DNA of 64,000 bases from Loxodes magnus (GCA_946699065.1 CAMPDV010000858.1:1-64000), one strand, 5' to 3'; counted from the first letter of the stretch, positions 32,284 to 44,353 are shown. Notes: generated by a model not told the origin, from the letters alone. Translations and numbers: made by a program.

Positions 32284-33184
32284 TTTAGAGTTCATCGTAT
32301 CGGGAAGTTATGATTATACGGTGAGACTATGGAACGTCAAGACAGGTACCTGTAAGACCATGAGTGGTCACACACATTATGTATATGCTGTGGCTATATC
32401 CTGTGATTCAGAGTTCATCGTATCGGGAAGTTATGATTATACGGTGAGACTATGGAACGTCAAGACAGGTACCTGTAAGACCATGAGTGGTCACACTAGT
32501 TGTGTATATGCTGTGGCTATATCCAGTGATTCAGAGTTCATCGTATCGGGAAGTTATGATTATACGGTGAGACTATGGGACGTCAAGACAGGTACCTGTA
32601 AGACCATGAGTGGTCACACTAGTTGTGTATCTGCTGTGGCTATATCCAGTGATTTAGAGTTCATCGTATCGGGAAGTTATGATTATACGGTGAGACTATG
32701 GAACGTCAAGACAAGTACCTGTAAGACCATGAGTGGTCACACTACTGTTGTATCATCTGTGGCTATATCCAGTGATTTAGAGTTCATCGTATCGGGAAGT
32801 TATGATTATACGGTGAGACTATGGGACGTCAAGACAGGTACCTGTAAGACCATGAGTGGTCACACTAGTTGTGTATATGCTGTGGCTATATCCAGTGATT
32901 CAGAGTTCATCGTATCGGGAAGTTATGATTATACGGTGAGACTATGGGACGTCAAGACAGGTACCTGTAAGACCATGAGTGGTCACACTACTGTTGTATC
33001 ATCTGTGGCTATATCCAGTGATTCAGAGTTCATCGTATCGGGAAGTTATGATTATACGGTGAGACTATGGAACGTCAAGACAGGTACCTGTAAGACCATG
33101 AGTGGTCACACTAGTTGTGTATATGCTGTGGCTATATCCAGTGATTCAGAGTTCATGTATCGGGAAGTTATGATTATACGGTGA
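32243..33184 (+). pseudogene. WD40 fragment, 313 codons
   Basis: Six complete units. The first four (His6-Tyr7/Cys15, Asp33, Leu17/Ser37, Thr6-Val7) end block B. Then Asp33 (32852) and Thr6-Val7 (32975) units lead to a 122-bp unit (33098). From here on breaks come every few units. Confidence 0.6.
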
Positions 33185-33921
33185 GACTATGGGACGTCAA
33201 GACAAGTACCTGTAAGACCATGAGTTTTCACACTAGTTGTGTATATGCTGTGGCTATATCCAGTGATTCAGAGTTCATCGTATCGGGAAGTTATGATTAT
33301 ACGGTGAGACTATGGAACGTCAAGACAGGTACCTGTAAGACCATGAGTGGTCACACTAGTTGTGTATATGCTGTGGCTATATCCAGTGATTCAGAGTTCA
33401 TCGTATCGGAAAGTTATGATTATACGGTGAGACTATGGAACGTCAAGACAGGTACCTGTAAGACCATGAGTGGTCACACTAGTTGTGTATATGCTGTGGC
33501 TATATCCAGTGATTCAGAGTTCATCGTATCGGGAAGTTATGATTATACGGTGAGACTATGGAACGTCAAGACAGGTACCTGTAAGACCATGAGTGGTCAC
33601 ACTAGTTGTGTATCTGCTGTGGCTATATCCTGTGATTCAGAGTTCATCGTATCGGGAAGTAATGATTATACGGTGAGACTATGGGACGTCAAGACAGGTA
33701 CCTGTAAGACCATGAGTGGTCACACTACTGTTGTATCATCTGTGGCTATATCCAGTGATTCAGAGTTCATCGTATCGGGAAGTTATGATTATACGGTGAG
33801 ACTATGGAACGTCAAGACAGGTACCTGTAAGACCATGAGTGGTCACACTAGTTGTGTATATGCTGTGGCTATATCCAGTGATTCAGAGTTCATGTATCGG
33901 GAAGTTATGATTATACGGTGA
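33181..33921 (+). pseudogene. WD40 fragment, 246 codons
   Basis: It opens with a Ser37 tail and a Phe3 unit (33220), as in the recurrent cassette, but then diverges: Glu23 (33343), ordinary, Cys15/Asn25/Asp33 (33589), Thr6-Val7 (33712), and a 122-bp unit (33835). Confidence 0.6.
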
Positions 33922-34289
33922 GACTATGGGACGTCAAGACAAGTACCTGTAAGACCATGAGTTTTCACACTAGTTGTGTATATGCTGTGGCTATATCCAG
34001 TGATTCAGAGTTCATCGTATCGGGAAGTTATGATTATACGGTGAGACTATGGAACGTCAAGACAGGTACCTGTAAGACCATGAGTGGTCACACTAGTTGT
34101 GTATCTGCTGTGGCTATATCCAGTGATTCAGAGTTCATCGTATCGGGAAGTTATGATTATACGGTGAGACTATGGGACGTCAAGACAGGTACCTGTAAGA
34201 CCATGAGTGTTCACACTAGTTATGTATCTGCTGTGGCTATATCCAGTGATTCAGAGTTCATGTATCGGGAAGTAATGATTATACGGTGA
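33918..34289 (+). pseudogene. WD40 fragment, 123 codons
   Basis: Phe3 unit (33957) and Ser9/Asp33 unit (34080), ended by the Val3/Tyr7 122-bp unit at 34203. Confidence 0.65.
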
Positions 34290-35518
34290 GACTATGGAAC
34301 GTCAAGACAGGTACCTGTAAGACCATGAGTGGTCACACTAGTTGTGTATCTGCTGTGGCTATATCCAGTGATTCAGAGTTCATCGCATCGGGAAGTAATG
34401 ATTATACGGTGAGACTATGTGACGTCAAGACAGGTACCTGTAAGACCATGAGTGGTCACACTAGTTGTGTATCTGCTGTGGCTATATCCAGTGATTTAGA
34501 GTTCATCGCATCGGAAAGTTATGATTATACGGTGAGACTATGGAACGTCAAGACAGGTACCTGTAAGACCATGAGTGGTCACACTAGTTGTGTATCTGCT
34601 GTGGCTATATCCAGTGATTTAGAGTTCATCGTATCGGGAAGTTATGATTATACGGTGAGACTATGGGACGTCAAGACAGGTACCTGTAAGACCATGAGTG
34701 GCCACACAAGTCATGTATATGCTGTGGCTATATCCAGTGATTCAGAGTTCATCGTATCGGGAAGTTATGATTATACGGTGAGACTATGGGACGTCAAGAC
34801 AGGTACCTGTAAGACCATGAGTGGTCACACTAGTTATGTATCTGCTGTGGCTATATCCAGTGATTCAGAGTTCATCGTATCGGGAAGTTATGATTATACG
34901 GTGAGACTATGGAACGTCAAGACAGGTACCTGTAAGACCATGAGTGGTCACACTAGTTGTGTATCTGCTGTGGCTATATCCAGTGATTTAGAGTTCATCG
35001 TATCGGGAAGTAATGATTATACGGTGAGACTATGGGACGTCAAGACAGGTACCTTTAAGACCATGAGTGGTCACACTAGTTGTGTATCTGCTGTGGCTAT
35101 ATCCAGTGATTCAGAGTTCATCGTATCGGGAAGTTATGATTATACGGTGAGACTATGGAACGTCAAGACAGGTACCTGTAAGACCATGAGTGGTCACACT
35201 AGTTGTGTATATGCTGTGGCTATATCCAGTGATTCAGAGTTCATCGTATCGGGAAGTTATGATTATACGGTGAGACTATGGGACGTCAAGACAGGTACCT
35301 GTAAGACCATGAGTGGTCACACTACTGTTGTATCATCTGTGGCTATATCCAGTGATTCAGAGTTCATCGTATCGGGAAGTTATGATTATACGGTGAGACT
35401 ATGGAACGTCAAGACAGGTACCTGTAAGACCATGAGTGGTCACACTAGTTGTGTATATGCTGTGGCTATATCCAGTGATTCAGAGTTCATGTATCGGGAA
35501 GTTATGATTATACGGTGA
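34286..35518 (+). pseudogene. WD40 fragment, 410 codons
   Basis: Nine complete units: Ala21/Asn25/Cys32 (34325), Leu17/Ala21/Glu23 (34448), Leu17/Asp33, a Ser6-His7 unit with silent GGC and ACA codons (34694), Tyr7 (34817), a Leu17/Asn25 unit with Phe39 (34940), Ser9, Asp33 and Thr6-Val7. It ends in the 122-bp unit at 35432. Phe39 removes one of the two cysteines of the unit and recurs only at 39851. Confidence 0.6.
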
Positions 35519-35886
35519 GACTATGGGACGTCAAGACAAGTACCTGTAAGACCATGAGTTTTCACACTAGTTGTGTATATGCTGTGGCTATATCCAGTGA
35601 TTCAGAGTTCATCGTATCGGGAAGTTATGATTATACGGTGAGACTATGGAACGTCAAGACAGGTACCTGTAAGACCATGAGTGGTCACACTAGTTGTGTA
35701 TCTGCTGTGGCTATATCCAGTGATTCAGAGTTCATCGTATCGGGAAGTTATGATTATACGGTGAGACTATGGGACGTCAAGACAGGTACCTGTAAGACCA
35801 TGAGTGTTCACACTAGTTATGTATCTGCTGTGGCTATATCCAGTGATTCAGAGTTCATGTATCGGGAAGTAATGATTATACGGTGA
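35515..35886 (+). pseudogene. WD40 fragment, 123 codons
   Basis: Second tandem copy of the cassette fragment, with the Phe3 unit at 35554. It ends in the 122-bp unit at 35800. Confidence 0.65.
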
Positions 35887-36131
35887 GACTATGGAACGTC
35901 AAGACAGGTACCTGTAAGACCATGAGTGGTCACACTAGTTGTGTATCTGCTGTGGCTATATCCAGTGATTCAGAGTTCATCGCATCGGAAAGTTATGATT
36001 ATACGGTGAGACTATGGAACGTCAAGACAGGTACCTGTAAGACCATGAGTGGTCACACTAGTTGTGTATCTGCTGTGGCTATATCCAGTGATTTAGAGTT
36101 CATGTATCGGGAAGTTATGATTATACGGTGA
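35883..36131 (+). pseudogene. WD40 fragment, 82 codons
   Basis: One Ala21/Glu23 unit (35922) and a Leu17 122-bp unit (36045). Confidence 0.6.
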
Positions 36132-36991
36132 GACTATGGAACGTCAAGACAGGTACCTGTAAGACCATGAGTGGTCACACTAGTTGTGTATCTGCTGTGG
36201 CTATATCCAGTGATTCAGAGTTCATCGTATCGGGAAGTAATGATTATACGGTGAGACTATGGAACGTCAAGACAGGTACCTGTAAGACCATGAGTGGTCA
36301 CACTAGTTATGTATATGCTGTGGCTATATCCAGTGATTCAGAGTTCATCGTATCGGAAAGTTATGATTATACGGTGAGACTATGGAACGTCAAGACAGGT
36401 ACCTGTAAGACCATGAGTGGTCACACTAGTTGTGTATCTGCTGTGGCTATATCCAGTGATTTAGAGTTCATCGTATCGGGAAGTTATGATTATACGGTGA
36501 GACTATGGGACGTCAAGACAGGTACCTGTAAGACCATGAGTGGTCACACTAGTTGTGTATCTGCTGTGGCTATATCCAGTGATTCAGAGTTCATCGTATC
36601 GGGAAGTTATGATTATACGGTGAGACTATGGGACGTCAAGACAGGTACCTGTAAGACCATGAGTGGTCACACTAGTTGTGTATATGCTGTGGCTATATCC
36701 AGTGATTTAGAGTTCATCGTATCGGGAAGTAATGATTATACGGTGAGACTATGGGACGTAAAGACAGGTACCTGTAAGACCATGAGTGGTCACACACATT
36801 ATGTATATGCTGTGACTATATCCAGTGATTTAGAGTTCATCGTATCTGGAAGTAATGATTATACGGTGAGACTATGGAACGTCAAGACAGGTACCTGTAA
36901 GACCATGAGTGGTCACACTAGTTATGTATCTGCTGTGGCTATATCCAGTGATTCAGAGTTCATGTATCGGGAAGTTATGATTATACGGTGA
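36128..36991 (+). pseudogene. WD40 fragment, 287 codons with rare silent changes
   Basis: Six complete units. The unit at 36659 ends with silent GTA at codon 34 (36758), and the next (36782, His6-Tyr7, Thr12) has silent TCT at codon 22 (36845). With 37273 this is the richest cluster of silent substitutions in the window, suggesting less recent homogenisation here. It ends in a 122-bp unit (36905). The following piece, 36988-37053, has a Cys32 tail and stops at the first TAA-for-Tyr9 codon (37051-37053). Confidence 0.6.
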
Positions 36992-37056
36992 GACTATGTG
37001 ACGTCAAGACAGGTACCTGTAAGACCATGAGTGGTCACACTAGTTGTGTATAAGCT

Positions 37057-37359
37057 GTGGCTATATCCAGTGATTCAGAGTTCATCGTATCGGGAAGTTA
37101 TGATTATACGGTGAGACTATGGAACGTCAAGACAGGTACCTGTAAGACCATGAGTGGTACCACACATTATGTATATGCTGTGGCTATATCCTGTGATTCA
37201 GAGTTCATCGTATCGGGAAGTTATGATTATACGGTGAGACTATGGGACGTCAAGACAGGTACCTGTAAGACCATGAGTGGTCACACTAGTTGTGTAAATG
37301 CAGTGGCTATATCCAGTGATTTAGAGTTCATGTATCGGGAAGTAATGATTATACGGTGA
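37057..37359 (+). pseudogene. WD40 fragment, 100 codons, with altered Gly-His
   Basis: The unit at 37150 reads Gly3-Thr4 instead of Gly3-His4 because CAC has become ACC, which loses the conserved His and makes an extra GGTACC. The next unit (37273) has Asn9 and a silent GCA at codon 10, then the 1-base deletion. Confidence 0.65.
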
Positions 37360-37850
37360 GACTATGGAACGTCAAGACAGGTACCTGTAAGACCATGAGT
37401 GGTCACACTAGTTGTGTATCTGCTGTGGCTATATCCTGTGATTCAGAGTTCATCGTATCGGGAAGTAATGATTATACGGTGAGACTATGGAACGTCAAGA
37501 CAGGTACCTGTAAGACCATGAGTGGTCACACTAGTTGTGTATCTGCTGTGGCTATATCCAGTGATTCAGAGTTCATCGTATCGGGAAGTTATGATTATAC
37601 GGTGAGACTATGGAAAGTCAAGACAGGTACCTGTAAGACCATGAGTGGTCACACTAGTTGTGTATATGCTGTGGCTATATCCAGTGATTTAGAGTTCATC
37701 GTATCGGGAAGTTATGATTATACGGTGAGACTATGGAACGTCAAGACAGGTACCTGTAAGACCATGAGTGGTCACACTAGTTGTGTATATGCTGTGGCTA
37801 TATCCAGTGATTCAGAGTTCATGTATCGGGAAGTAATGATTATACGGTGA
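37356..37850 (+). pseudogene. WD40 fragment, 164 codons
   Basis: Units Cys15/Asn25 (37395), Lys33 (37518) and Leu17 (37641), then a 122-bp unit (37764). The Lys33, Leu17, 122-bp order repeats 614 bp downstream at 38132-38499. Confidence 0.6.
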
Positions 37851-38464
37851 GACTATGGAAAGTCAAGACAGGTACCTGTAAGACCATGAGTGGTCACACT
37901 AGTTGTGTATATGCTGTGGCTATATCCAGTGATTCAGAGTTCATCGTATCGGGAAGTTATGATTATACGGTGAGACTATGGGACGTCAAGACAGGTACCT
38001 GTAAGACCATGAGTGGTCACACTAGTTGTGTATATGCTGTGACTATGTCCAGTGATTCAGAGTTCATCGTATCGGGAAGTTATGATTATACGGTGAGACT
38101 ATGGAACGTCAAGACAGGTACCTGTAAGACCATGAGTGGTCACACTAGTTGTGTATCTGCTGTGGCTATATCCTGTGATTCAGAGTTCATCGTATCGGGA
38201 AGTTATGATTATACGGTGAGACTATGGAAAGTCAAGACAGGTACCTGTAAGACCATGAGTGGTCACACTAGTTGTGTATATGCTGTGGCTATATCCAGTG
38301 ATTTAGAGTTCATCGTATCGGGAAGTTATGATTATACGGTGAGACTATGGAACGTCAAGACAGGTACCTGTAAGACCATGAGTGGTCACACTAGTTGTGT
38401 ATATGCTGTGGCTATATCCAGTGATTCAGAGTTCATGTATCGGGAAGTAATGATTATACGGTGA
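37847..38464 (+). pseudogene. WD40 fragment, 205 codons
   Basis: A Lys33 tail, then units Asp33 (37886), Thr12/Met13 (38009), Cys15/Lys33 (38132) and Leu17 (38255), ended by the 122-bp unit at 38378. Met13 (ATA to ATG) becomes common further right. Confidence 0.6.
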
Positions 38465-38955
38465 GACTATGGAACGTCAAGACAGGTACCTGTAAGACCA
38501 TGAGTGGTCACACTAGTTGTGTATCTGCTGTGGCTATATCCTGTGATTCAGAGTTCATCGTATCGGGAAGTAATGATTATACGGTGAGACTATGTGACGT
38601 CAAGACAGGTACCTGTAAGACCATGAGTGGTCACACTAGTTGTGTATCTGCTGTGGCTATATCCTGTGATTCAGAGTTCATCGCATCGGGAAGTTATGAT
38701 TATACGGTGAGACTATGGAAAGTCAAGACAGGTACCTGTAAGACCATGAGTGGTCACACTAGTTGTGTATATGCTGTGGCTATATCCAGTGATTCAGAGT
38801 TCATCGTATCGGGAAGTTATGATTATACGGTGAGACTATGGAACGTCAAGACAGGTACCTGTAAGACCATGAGTGGTCACACTAGTTGTGTATCTGCTGT
38901 GGCTATATCCAGTGATTCAGAGTTCATGTATCGGGAAGTTATGATTATACGGTGA
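38461..38955 (+). pseudogene. WD40 fragment, 164 codons
   Basis: Units Cys15/Asn25/Cys32 (38500), Cys15/Ala21/Lys33 (38623) and ordinary (38746), then a 122-bp unit (38869). Confidence 0.6.
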
Positions 38956-39200
38956 GACTATGGGACGTCAAGACAGGTACCTGTAAGACCATGAGTGTTC
39001 ACACTAGTTATGTATCATCTGTGGCTATATCCAGTGATTTAGAGTTCATCGCATCGGGAAGTAATGATTATACGGTGAGACTATGGAACGTCAAGACAGG
39101 TACCTGTAAGACCATGAGTGGTCACACTAGTTGTGTATCTGCTGTGGCTATATCCAGTGATTTAGAGTTCATGTATCGGGAAGTTATGATTATACGGTGA
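38952..39200 (+). pseudogene. WD40 fragment, 82 codons
   Basis: Val3/Tyr7/Ser10 unit with Ala21 and Asn25 (38991), then a Leu17 122-bp unit (39114) whose tail has Cys32. Confidence 0.6.
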
Positions 39201-40429
39201 GACTATGTGACGTCAAGACAGGTACCTGTAAGACCATGAGTGGTCACACTAGTTGTGTATCTGCTGTGGCTATATCCTGTGATTCAGAGTTCATCGTATC
39301 GGGAAGTAATGATTATACGGTGAGACTATGGAACGTCAAGACAGGTACCTGTAAGACCATGAGTGGTCACACTAGTTGTGTATATGCTGTGGCTATATCC
39401 AGTGATTCAGAGTTCATCGTATCGGGAAGTTATGATTATACGGTGAGACTATGGGACGTCAAGACAGGTACCTGTAAGACCATGAGTGGTCACACTAGTT
39501 GTGTATCTGCTGTGGCTATATCCTGTGATTCAGAGTTCATCGCATCGGGAAGTTATGATTATACGGTGAGACTATGGAACGTCAAGACAGGTACCTGTAA
39601 GACCATGAGTGGTCACACTAGTTGTGTATCTGCTGTGGCTATATCCAGTGATTCAGAGTTCATCGTATCGGGAAGTTATGATTATACGGTGAGACTATGG
39701 AACGTCAAGACAGGTACCTGTAAGACCATGAGTGGTCACACTAGTTGTGTATATGCTGTGGCTATATCCAGTGATTCAGAGTTCATCGTATCGGGAAGTT
39801 ATGATTATACGGTGAGACTATGGGACGTCAAGACAGGTACCTGTAAGACCATGAGTGGTCACACTAGTTGTGTATCTGCTGTGGCTATATCCAGTGATTT
39901 AGAGTTCATCGTATCGGGAAGTAATGATTATACGGTGAGACTATGGGACGTCAAGACAGGTACCTTTAAGACCATGAGTGGTCACACTAGTTGTGTATCT
40001 GCTGTGACTATATCCAGTGATTCAGAGTTCATCGTATCGGAAAGTTATGATTATACGGTGAGACTATGGAACGTCAAGACAGGTACCTGTAAGACCATGA
40101 GTGGTCACACTAGTTGTGTATCTGCTGTGGCTATATCCTGTGATTCAGAGTTCATCGTATCGGGAAGTTATGATTATACGGTGAGACTATGGGACGTCAA
40201 GACAGGTACCTGTAAGACCATGAGTGTTCACACTAGTTATGTATCATCTGTGGCTATATCCAGTGATTCAGAGTTCATCGCATCGGGAAGTAATGATTAT
40301 ACGGTGAGACTATGTGACGTCAAGACAGGTACCTGTAAGACCATGAGTGGTCACACTAGTTGTGTATCTGCTGTGGCTATATCCAGTGATTCAGAGTTCA
40401 TGTATCGGAAAGTTATGATTATACGGTGA
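39197..40429 (+). pseudogene. WD40 fragment, 410 codons
   Basis: Nine complete units: Cys15/Asn25, Asp33, Cys15/Ala21, Ser9, Asp33, Leu17/Asn25 with Phe39 (39851), Thr12/Glu23 (39974), Cys15/Asp33 and Val3/Tyr7/Ser10 with Cys32 (40220). The closing 122-bp unit (40343) has Glu23, so the shifted frame reads Lys where most read Glu. Confidence 0.6.
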
Positions 40430-40674
40430 GACTATGGGACGTCAAGACAGGTACCTGTAAGACCATGAGTGTTCACACTAGTTATGTATCATCTGTGGCT
40501 ATATCCAGTGATTTAGAGTTCATCGTATCGGGAAGTTATGATTATACGGTGAGACTATGGGACGTCAAGACAGGTACCTGTAAGACCATGAGTGTTCACA
40601 CTAGTTGTGTATCTGCTGTGGCTATATCCAGTGATTCAGAGTTCATGTATCGGAAAGTTATGATTATACGGTGA
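40426..40674 (+). pseudogene. WD40 fragment, 82 codons
   Basis: Val3/Tyr7/Ser10/Leu17 unit (40465), then the Val3 122-bp unit (40588). Confidence 0.6.
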
Positions 40675-41165
40675 GACTATGGGACGTCAAGACAGGTACC
40701 TGTAAGACCATGAGTGGTCACACTAGTTATGTATCTGCTGTGGCTATATCCAGTGATTTAGAGTTCATCGCATCGGGAAGTAATGATTATACGGTGAGAC
40801 TATGTGACGTCAAGACAGGTACCTGTAAGACCATGAGTGGTCACACTAGTTGTGTATCTGCTGTGGCTATATCCAGTGATTCAGAGTTCATCGTATCGGG
40901 AAGTTATGATTATACGGTGAGACTATGGGACGTCAAGACAGGTACCTGTAAGACCATGAGTGTTCACACTAGTTATGTATCATCTGTGGCTATATCCAGT
41001 GATTTAGAGTTCATCGTATCGGGAAGTTATGATTATACGGTGAGACTATGGGACGTCAAGACAGGTACCTGTAAGACCATGAGTGTTCACACTAGTTGTG
41101 TATCTGCTGTGGCTATATCCAGTGATTCAGAGTTCATGTATCGGAAAGTTATGATTATACGGTGA
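40671..41165 (+). pseudogene. WD40 fragment, 164 codons
   Basis: Three complete units (40710 with Cys32, 40833, 40956), then the Val3 122-bp unit at 41079. Confidence 0.6.
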
Positions 41166-41392
41166 GACTATGGGACGTCAAGACAGGTACCTGTAAGACC
41201 ATGAGTGGTCACACTAGTTATGTATCTGCTGTGGCTATATCCAGTGATTTAGAGTTCATCGCATCGGGAAGTAATGATTATACGGTGAGACTATGTGACG
41301 TCAAGACAGGTACCTGTAAGACCATGAGTGGTCACACAAGTCATGTATATGCTGTGGCTATATCCAGTGATTTAGAGTTCATCGCATCGTGA
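41162..41392 (+). pseudogene. WD40 fragment ended by Gly23 stop
   Basis: One Cys32 unit (41201) and part of a Ser6-His7/Leu17/Ala21 unit (41324). Codon 23 GGA has become TGA (41390-41392). The unit length is intact, so the same frame continues after the stop. Confidence 0.65.
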
Positions 41393-41407
41393 AGTTATGA
41401 TTATACG

Positions 41408-41902
41408 GTGAGACTATGGAACGTCAAGACAGGTACCTGTAAGACCATGAGTGGTCACACTAGTTGTGTATCTGCTGTGGCTATATCCAGTGATTTAGAG
41501 TTCATCGTATCGGGAAGTTATGATTATACGGTGAGACTATGGGACGTCAAGACAGGTACCTGTAAGACCATGAGTGTTCACACTAGTTGTGTATCATCTG
41601 TGGCTATATCCAGTGATTTAGAGTTCATCGTATCGGGAAGTTATGATTATACGGTGAGACTATGTGACGTCAAGACAGGTACCTGTAAGACCATGAGTGG
41701 TCACACTAGTTATGTATCTGCTGTGGCTATATCCAGTGATTTAGAGTTCATCGCATCGGAAAGTTATGATTATACGGTGAGACTATGGAACGTCAAGACA
41801 AGTACCTGTAAGACCATGAGTGGTCACACTAGTTGTGTATATGCTGTGGCTATATCCAGTGATTTAGAGTTCATGTATCGGGAAGTAATGATTATACGGT
41901 GA
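41408..41902 (+). pseudogene. WD40 fragment, 164 codons
   Basis: Leu17/Asp33 (41447), Val3/Ser10/Cys32 (41570) and Tyr7/Ala21/Glu23 with Ser37 (41693), then a Leu17 122-bp unit (41816). Confidence 0.6.
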
Positions 41903-42270
41903 GACTATGGAACGTCAAGACAGGTACCTGTAAGACCATGAGTGGTCACACTAGTTGTGTATCTGCTGTGGCTATATCCAGTGATTTAGAGTTCATCGCA
42001 TCGGAAAGTTATGATTATACGGTGAGACTATGGGACGTCAAGACAGGTACCTGTAAGACCATGAGTGTTCACACTAGTTGTGTATATGCTGTGGCTATAT
42101 CCAGTGATTCAGAGTTCATCGTATCGGGAAGTTATGATTATACGGTGAGACTATGGGACGTCAAGACAGATACCTGTAAGACCATGAGTGGTCACACTAG
42201 TTGTGTATATGCTGTGGCTATATCCAGTGATTCAGAGTTCATGTATCGGGAAGTTATGATTATACGGTGA
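41899..42270 (+). pseudogene. WD40 fragment, 123 codons
   Basis: Leu17/Ala21/Glu23 unit (41938) and a Val3 unit with the only Asp37 in the window (42061; GGT to GAT), then a 122-bp unit (42184). Confidence 0.6.
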
Positions 42271-43139
42271 GACTATGGAACGTCAAGACAGGTACCTGTA
42301 AGACCATGAGTGGTCACACTAGTTGTGTATCTGCTGTGTCTATATCCAGTGATTCAGAGTTCATCGTATCGGGAAGTAATGATTATACGGTGAGACTATG
42401 GGACGTCAAGACAGGTACCTGTAAGACCATGAGTGGTCAGACTAGTTATGTATATGCTGTGGCTATATCCAGTGATTCAGAGTTCATCGTATCGGGAAGT
42501 TATGATAATACGGTGAGACTATGTGACGTCAAGACAGGTACCTGTAAGACCATGAGTGGTCACACTAGTTGTGTATCTGCTGTGGCTATATCCAGTGATT
42601 TAGAGTTCATCGTATCGGGAAGTAATGATAATACGGTGAGACTATGGGACGTCAAGACAGGTACCTGTAAGACCATGAGTGGTCACACACATTATGTATA
42701 TGCTGTGGCTATATCCTGTGATTCAGAGTTCATCGTATCGGGAAGTTATGATTATACGGTGAGACTATGGAACGTCAAGACAGGTACCTGTAAGACCATG
42801 AGTGGTCACACACATTATGTATATGCTGTGGCTATATCCTGTGATTCAGAGTTCATCGTATCGGGAAGTTATGATTATACGGTGAGACTATGGAACGTCA
42901 AGACAGGTACCTGTAAGACCATGAGTGGTCACACTAGTTGTGTATCTGCTGTGGCTATATCCAGTGATTCAGAGTTCATCGTATCGGGAAGTTATGATTA
43001 TACGGTGAGACTATGGGACGTCAAGACAGGTACCTGTAAGACCATGAGTGGTCACACTAGTTATGTATATGCTGTGGCTATATCCAGTGATTCAGAGTTC
43101 ATCGTATCGGAAAGTTATGATTATACGGTGAGACTATGA
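42267..43139 (+). pseudogene. WD40 fragment ended by Trp32 to TGA
   Basis: Six complete units. Ser12 occurs at 42306. The unit at 42429 has Gln4 in place of His4, Asn27 and Cys32, so three structural residues are changed at once. Asn25/Asn27 is at 42552, and two tandem His6-Tyr7/Cys15 units are at 42675 and 42798. In the Glu23 unit at 43044, TGG for Trp32 has become TGA (43137-43139). Confidence 0.65.
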
Positions 43140-43166
43140 AACGTCAAGACAGGTACCTGTAAGACC

Positions 43167-43499
43167 ATGAGTGGTCACACTAGTTGTGTATCTGCTGTGG
43201 CTATATCCAGTGATTTAGAGTTCATCGCATCGGAAAGTTATGATTATACGGTGAGACTATGGAACGTCAAGACAGGTACCTGTAAGACCATGAGTGGTCA
43301 CACTAGTTGTGTATCTGCTGTGGCTATATCCAGTGATTCAGAGTTCATCGTATCGGGAAGTTATGATTATACGGTGAGACTATGGAACGTCAAGACAGGT
43401 ACCTGTAAGACCATGAGTGGTCACACTAGTTGTGTATCTGCTGTGGCTATATCCAGTGATTTAGAGTTCATGTATCGGGAAGTAATGATAATACGGTGA
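43167..43499 (+). pseudogene. WD40 fragment, 110 codons
   Basis: Continues the previous frame after the Trp32 stop. Leu17/Ala21/Glu23 (43167) and Ser9 (43290) units precede a Leu17 122-bp unit (43413). A one-unit piece, 43496-43621, carries another 1-base deletion at 43535. Confidence 0.6.
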
Positions 43500-43617
43500 G
43501 ACTATGGAACGTCAAGACAGGTACCTGTAAGACCATGAGTGGTCACACTAGTTGTGTATCTGCTGTGGCTATATCCAGTGATTTAGAGTTCATGTATCGG
43601 GAAGTAATGATTATACG

Positions 43618-43806
43618 GTGAGACTATGGAACGTCAAGACAGGTACCTGTAAGACCATGAGTGGTCACACTAGTTGTGTATATGCTGTGGCTATATCCAG
43701 TGATTCAGAGTTCATCGTATCGGAAAGTTATGATTATACGGTGAGACTATGTGACGTCAAGACAGGTACCTGTAAGACCATGAGTGGTCACACTAGTTGT
43801 GTATAA
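43618..43806 (+). pseudogene. WD40 fragment ended by TAA at Tyr9
   Basis: One Glu23/Cys32 unit (43657). The next unit (43780) stops at TAA 43804-43806, where other units have TAT (Tyr9). Confidence 0.65.
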
Positions 43807-43809
43807 GCT

Positions 43810-44235
43810 GTGGCTATATCCAGTGATTTAGAGTTCATCGTATCGGGAAGTTATGATTATACGGTGAGACTATGGGACGTCAAGACAGGTACCTGTAAGA
43901 CCATGAGTGGTCACACACATTATGTATATGCTGTGGCTATATCCTGTGATTCAGAGTTCATCGTATCGGGAAGTTATGATTATACGGTGAGACTATGGGA
44001 CGTCAAGACAGGTACCTGTAAGACCATGAGTGGTCACACTAGTTGTGTATCTGCTGTGGCTATATCCAGTGATTCAGAGTTCATCGTATCGGGAAGTTAT
44101 GATTATACGGTGAGACTATGGAACGTCAAGACAGGTACCTGTAAGACCATGAGTGGTCACACTAGTTGTGTATCTGCTGTGGCTATATCCAGTGATTTAG
44201 AGTTCATGTATCGGGAAGTAATGATAATACGGTGA
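43810..44235 (+). pseudogene. WD40 fragment, 141 codons
   Basis: Leu17/Asp33 remnant, His6-Tyr7/Cys15 (43903) and Ser9 (44026), then a 122-bp unit (44149). A one-unit piece, 44232-44357, follows with a further deletion at 44271. Confidence 0.6.
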
Positions 44236-44353
44236 GACTATGGAACGTCAAGACAGGTACCTGTAAGACCATGAGTGGTCACACTAGTTGTGTATCTGCT
44301 GTGGCTATATCCAGTGATTTAGAGTTCATGTATCGGGAAGTAATGATTATACG

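Larger units (their letters stand above)
8769..32359 (+). other. Eight 121-bp frameshift units (2-base deletion class)
   Basis: Units starting at 8769, 9504, 12208, 15156, 20811, 23885, 31505 and 32239 lack two bases between codons 5 and 8. The frame then reads Ile-Ile-Cys-Gly-Tyr-Ile-Gln and stops at TGA. All eight are followed by Leu17 in the same unit. The lesion looks like a junction between an ordinary Ser6-Cys7 unit and a Val7-Val8-Ser9-Ser10 unit. None occurs after 32.3 kb, so it spread only with the left-hand blocks. Confidence 0.95.
33835..35921 (+). repeat. Ser37-Phe3-Val3 cassette, tandem copies 13 units apart
   Basis: The run 122-bp unit, Ser37 tail, Phe3 unit, Ser9/Asp33 unit, Val3/Tyr7 122-bp unit occurs at 33835-34324 and 35432-35921, displaced by 1597 bp. 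The two 123-codon segments 33918-34289 and 35515-35886 are identical in translation. Related copies without the first deletion are at 15646-16136 and 26340-26830. Confidence 0.85.
40343..41323 (+). repeat. Four-unit (491-bp) higher-order repeat
   Basis: Units 40588-41078 and 41079-41569 start alike: a Val3 122-bp unit with Lys after the shift, an Asp33 tail, and a Tyr7/Leu17/Ala21/Asn25/Cys32 unit. The Val3/Tyr7/Ser10 unit before it also recurs (40465 and 40956). The period is 491 bp, four units less the deleted base. Confidence 0.8.
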
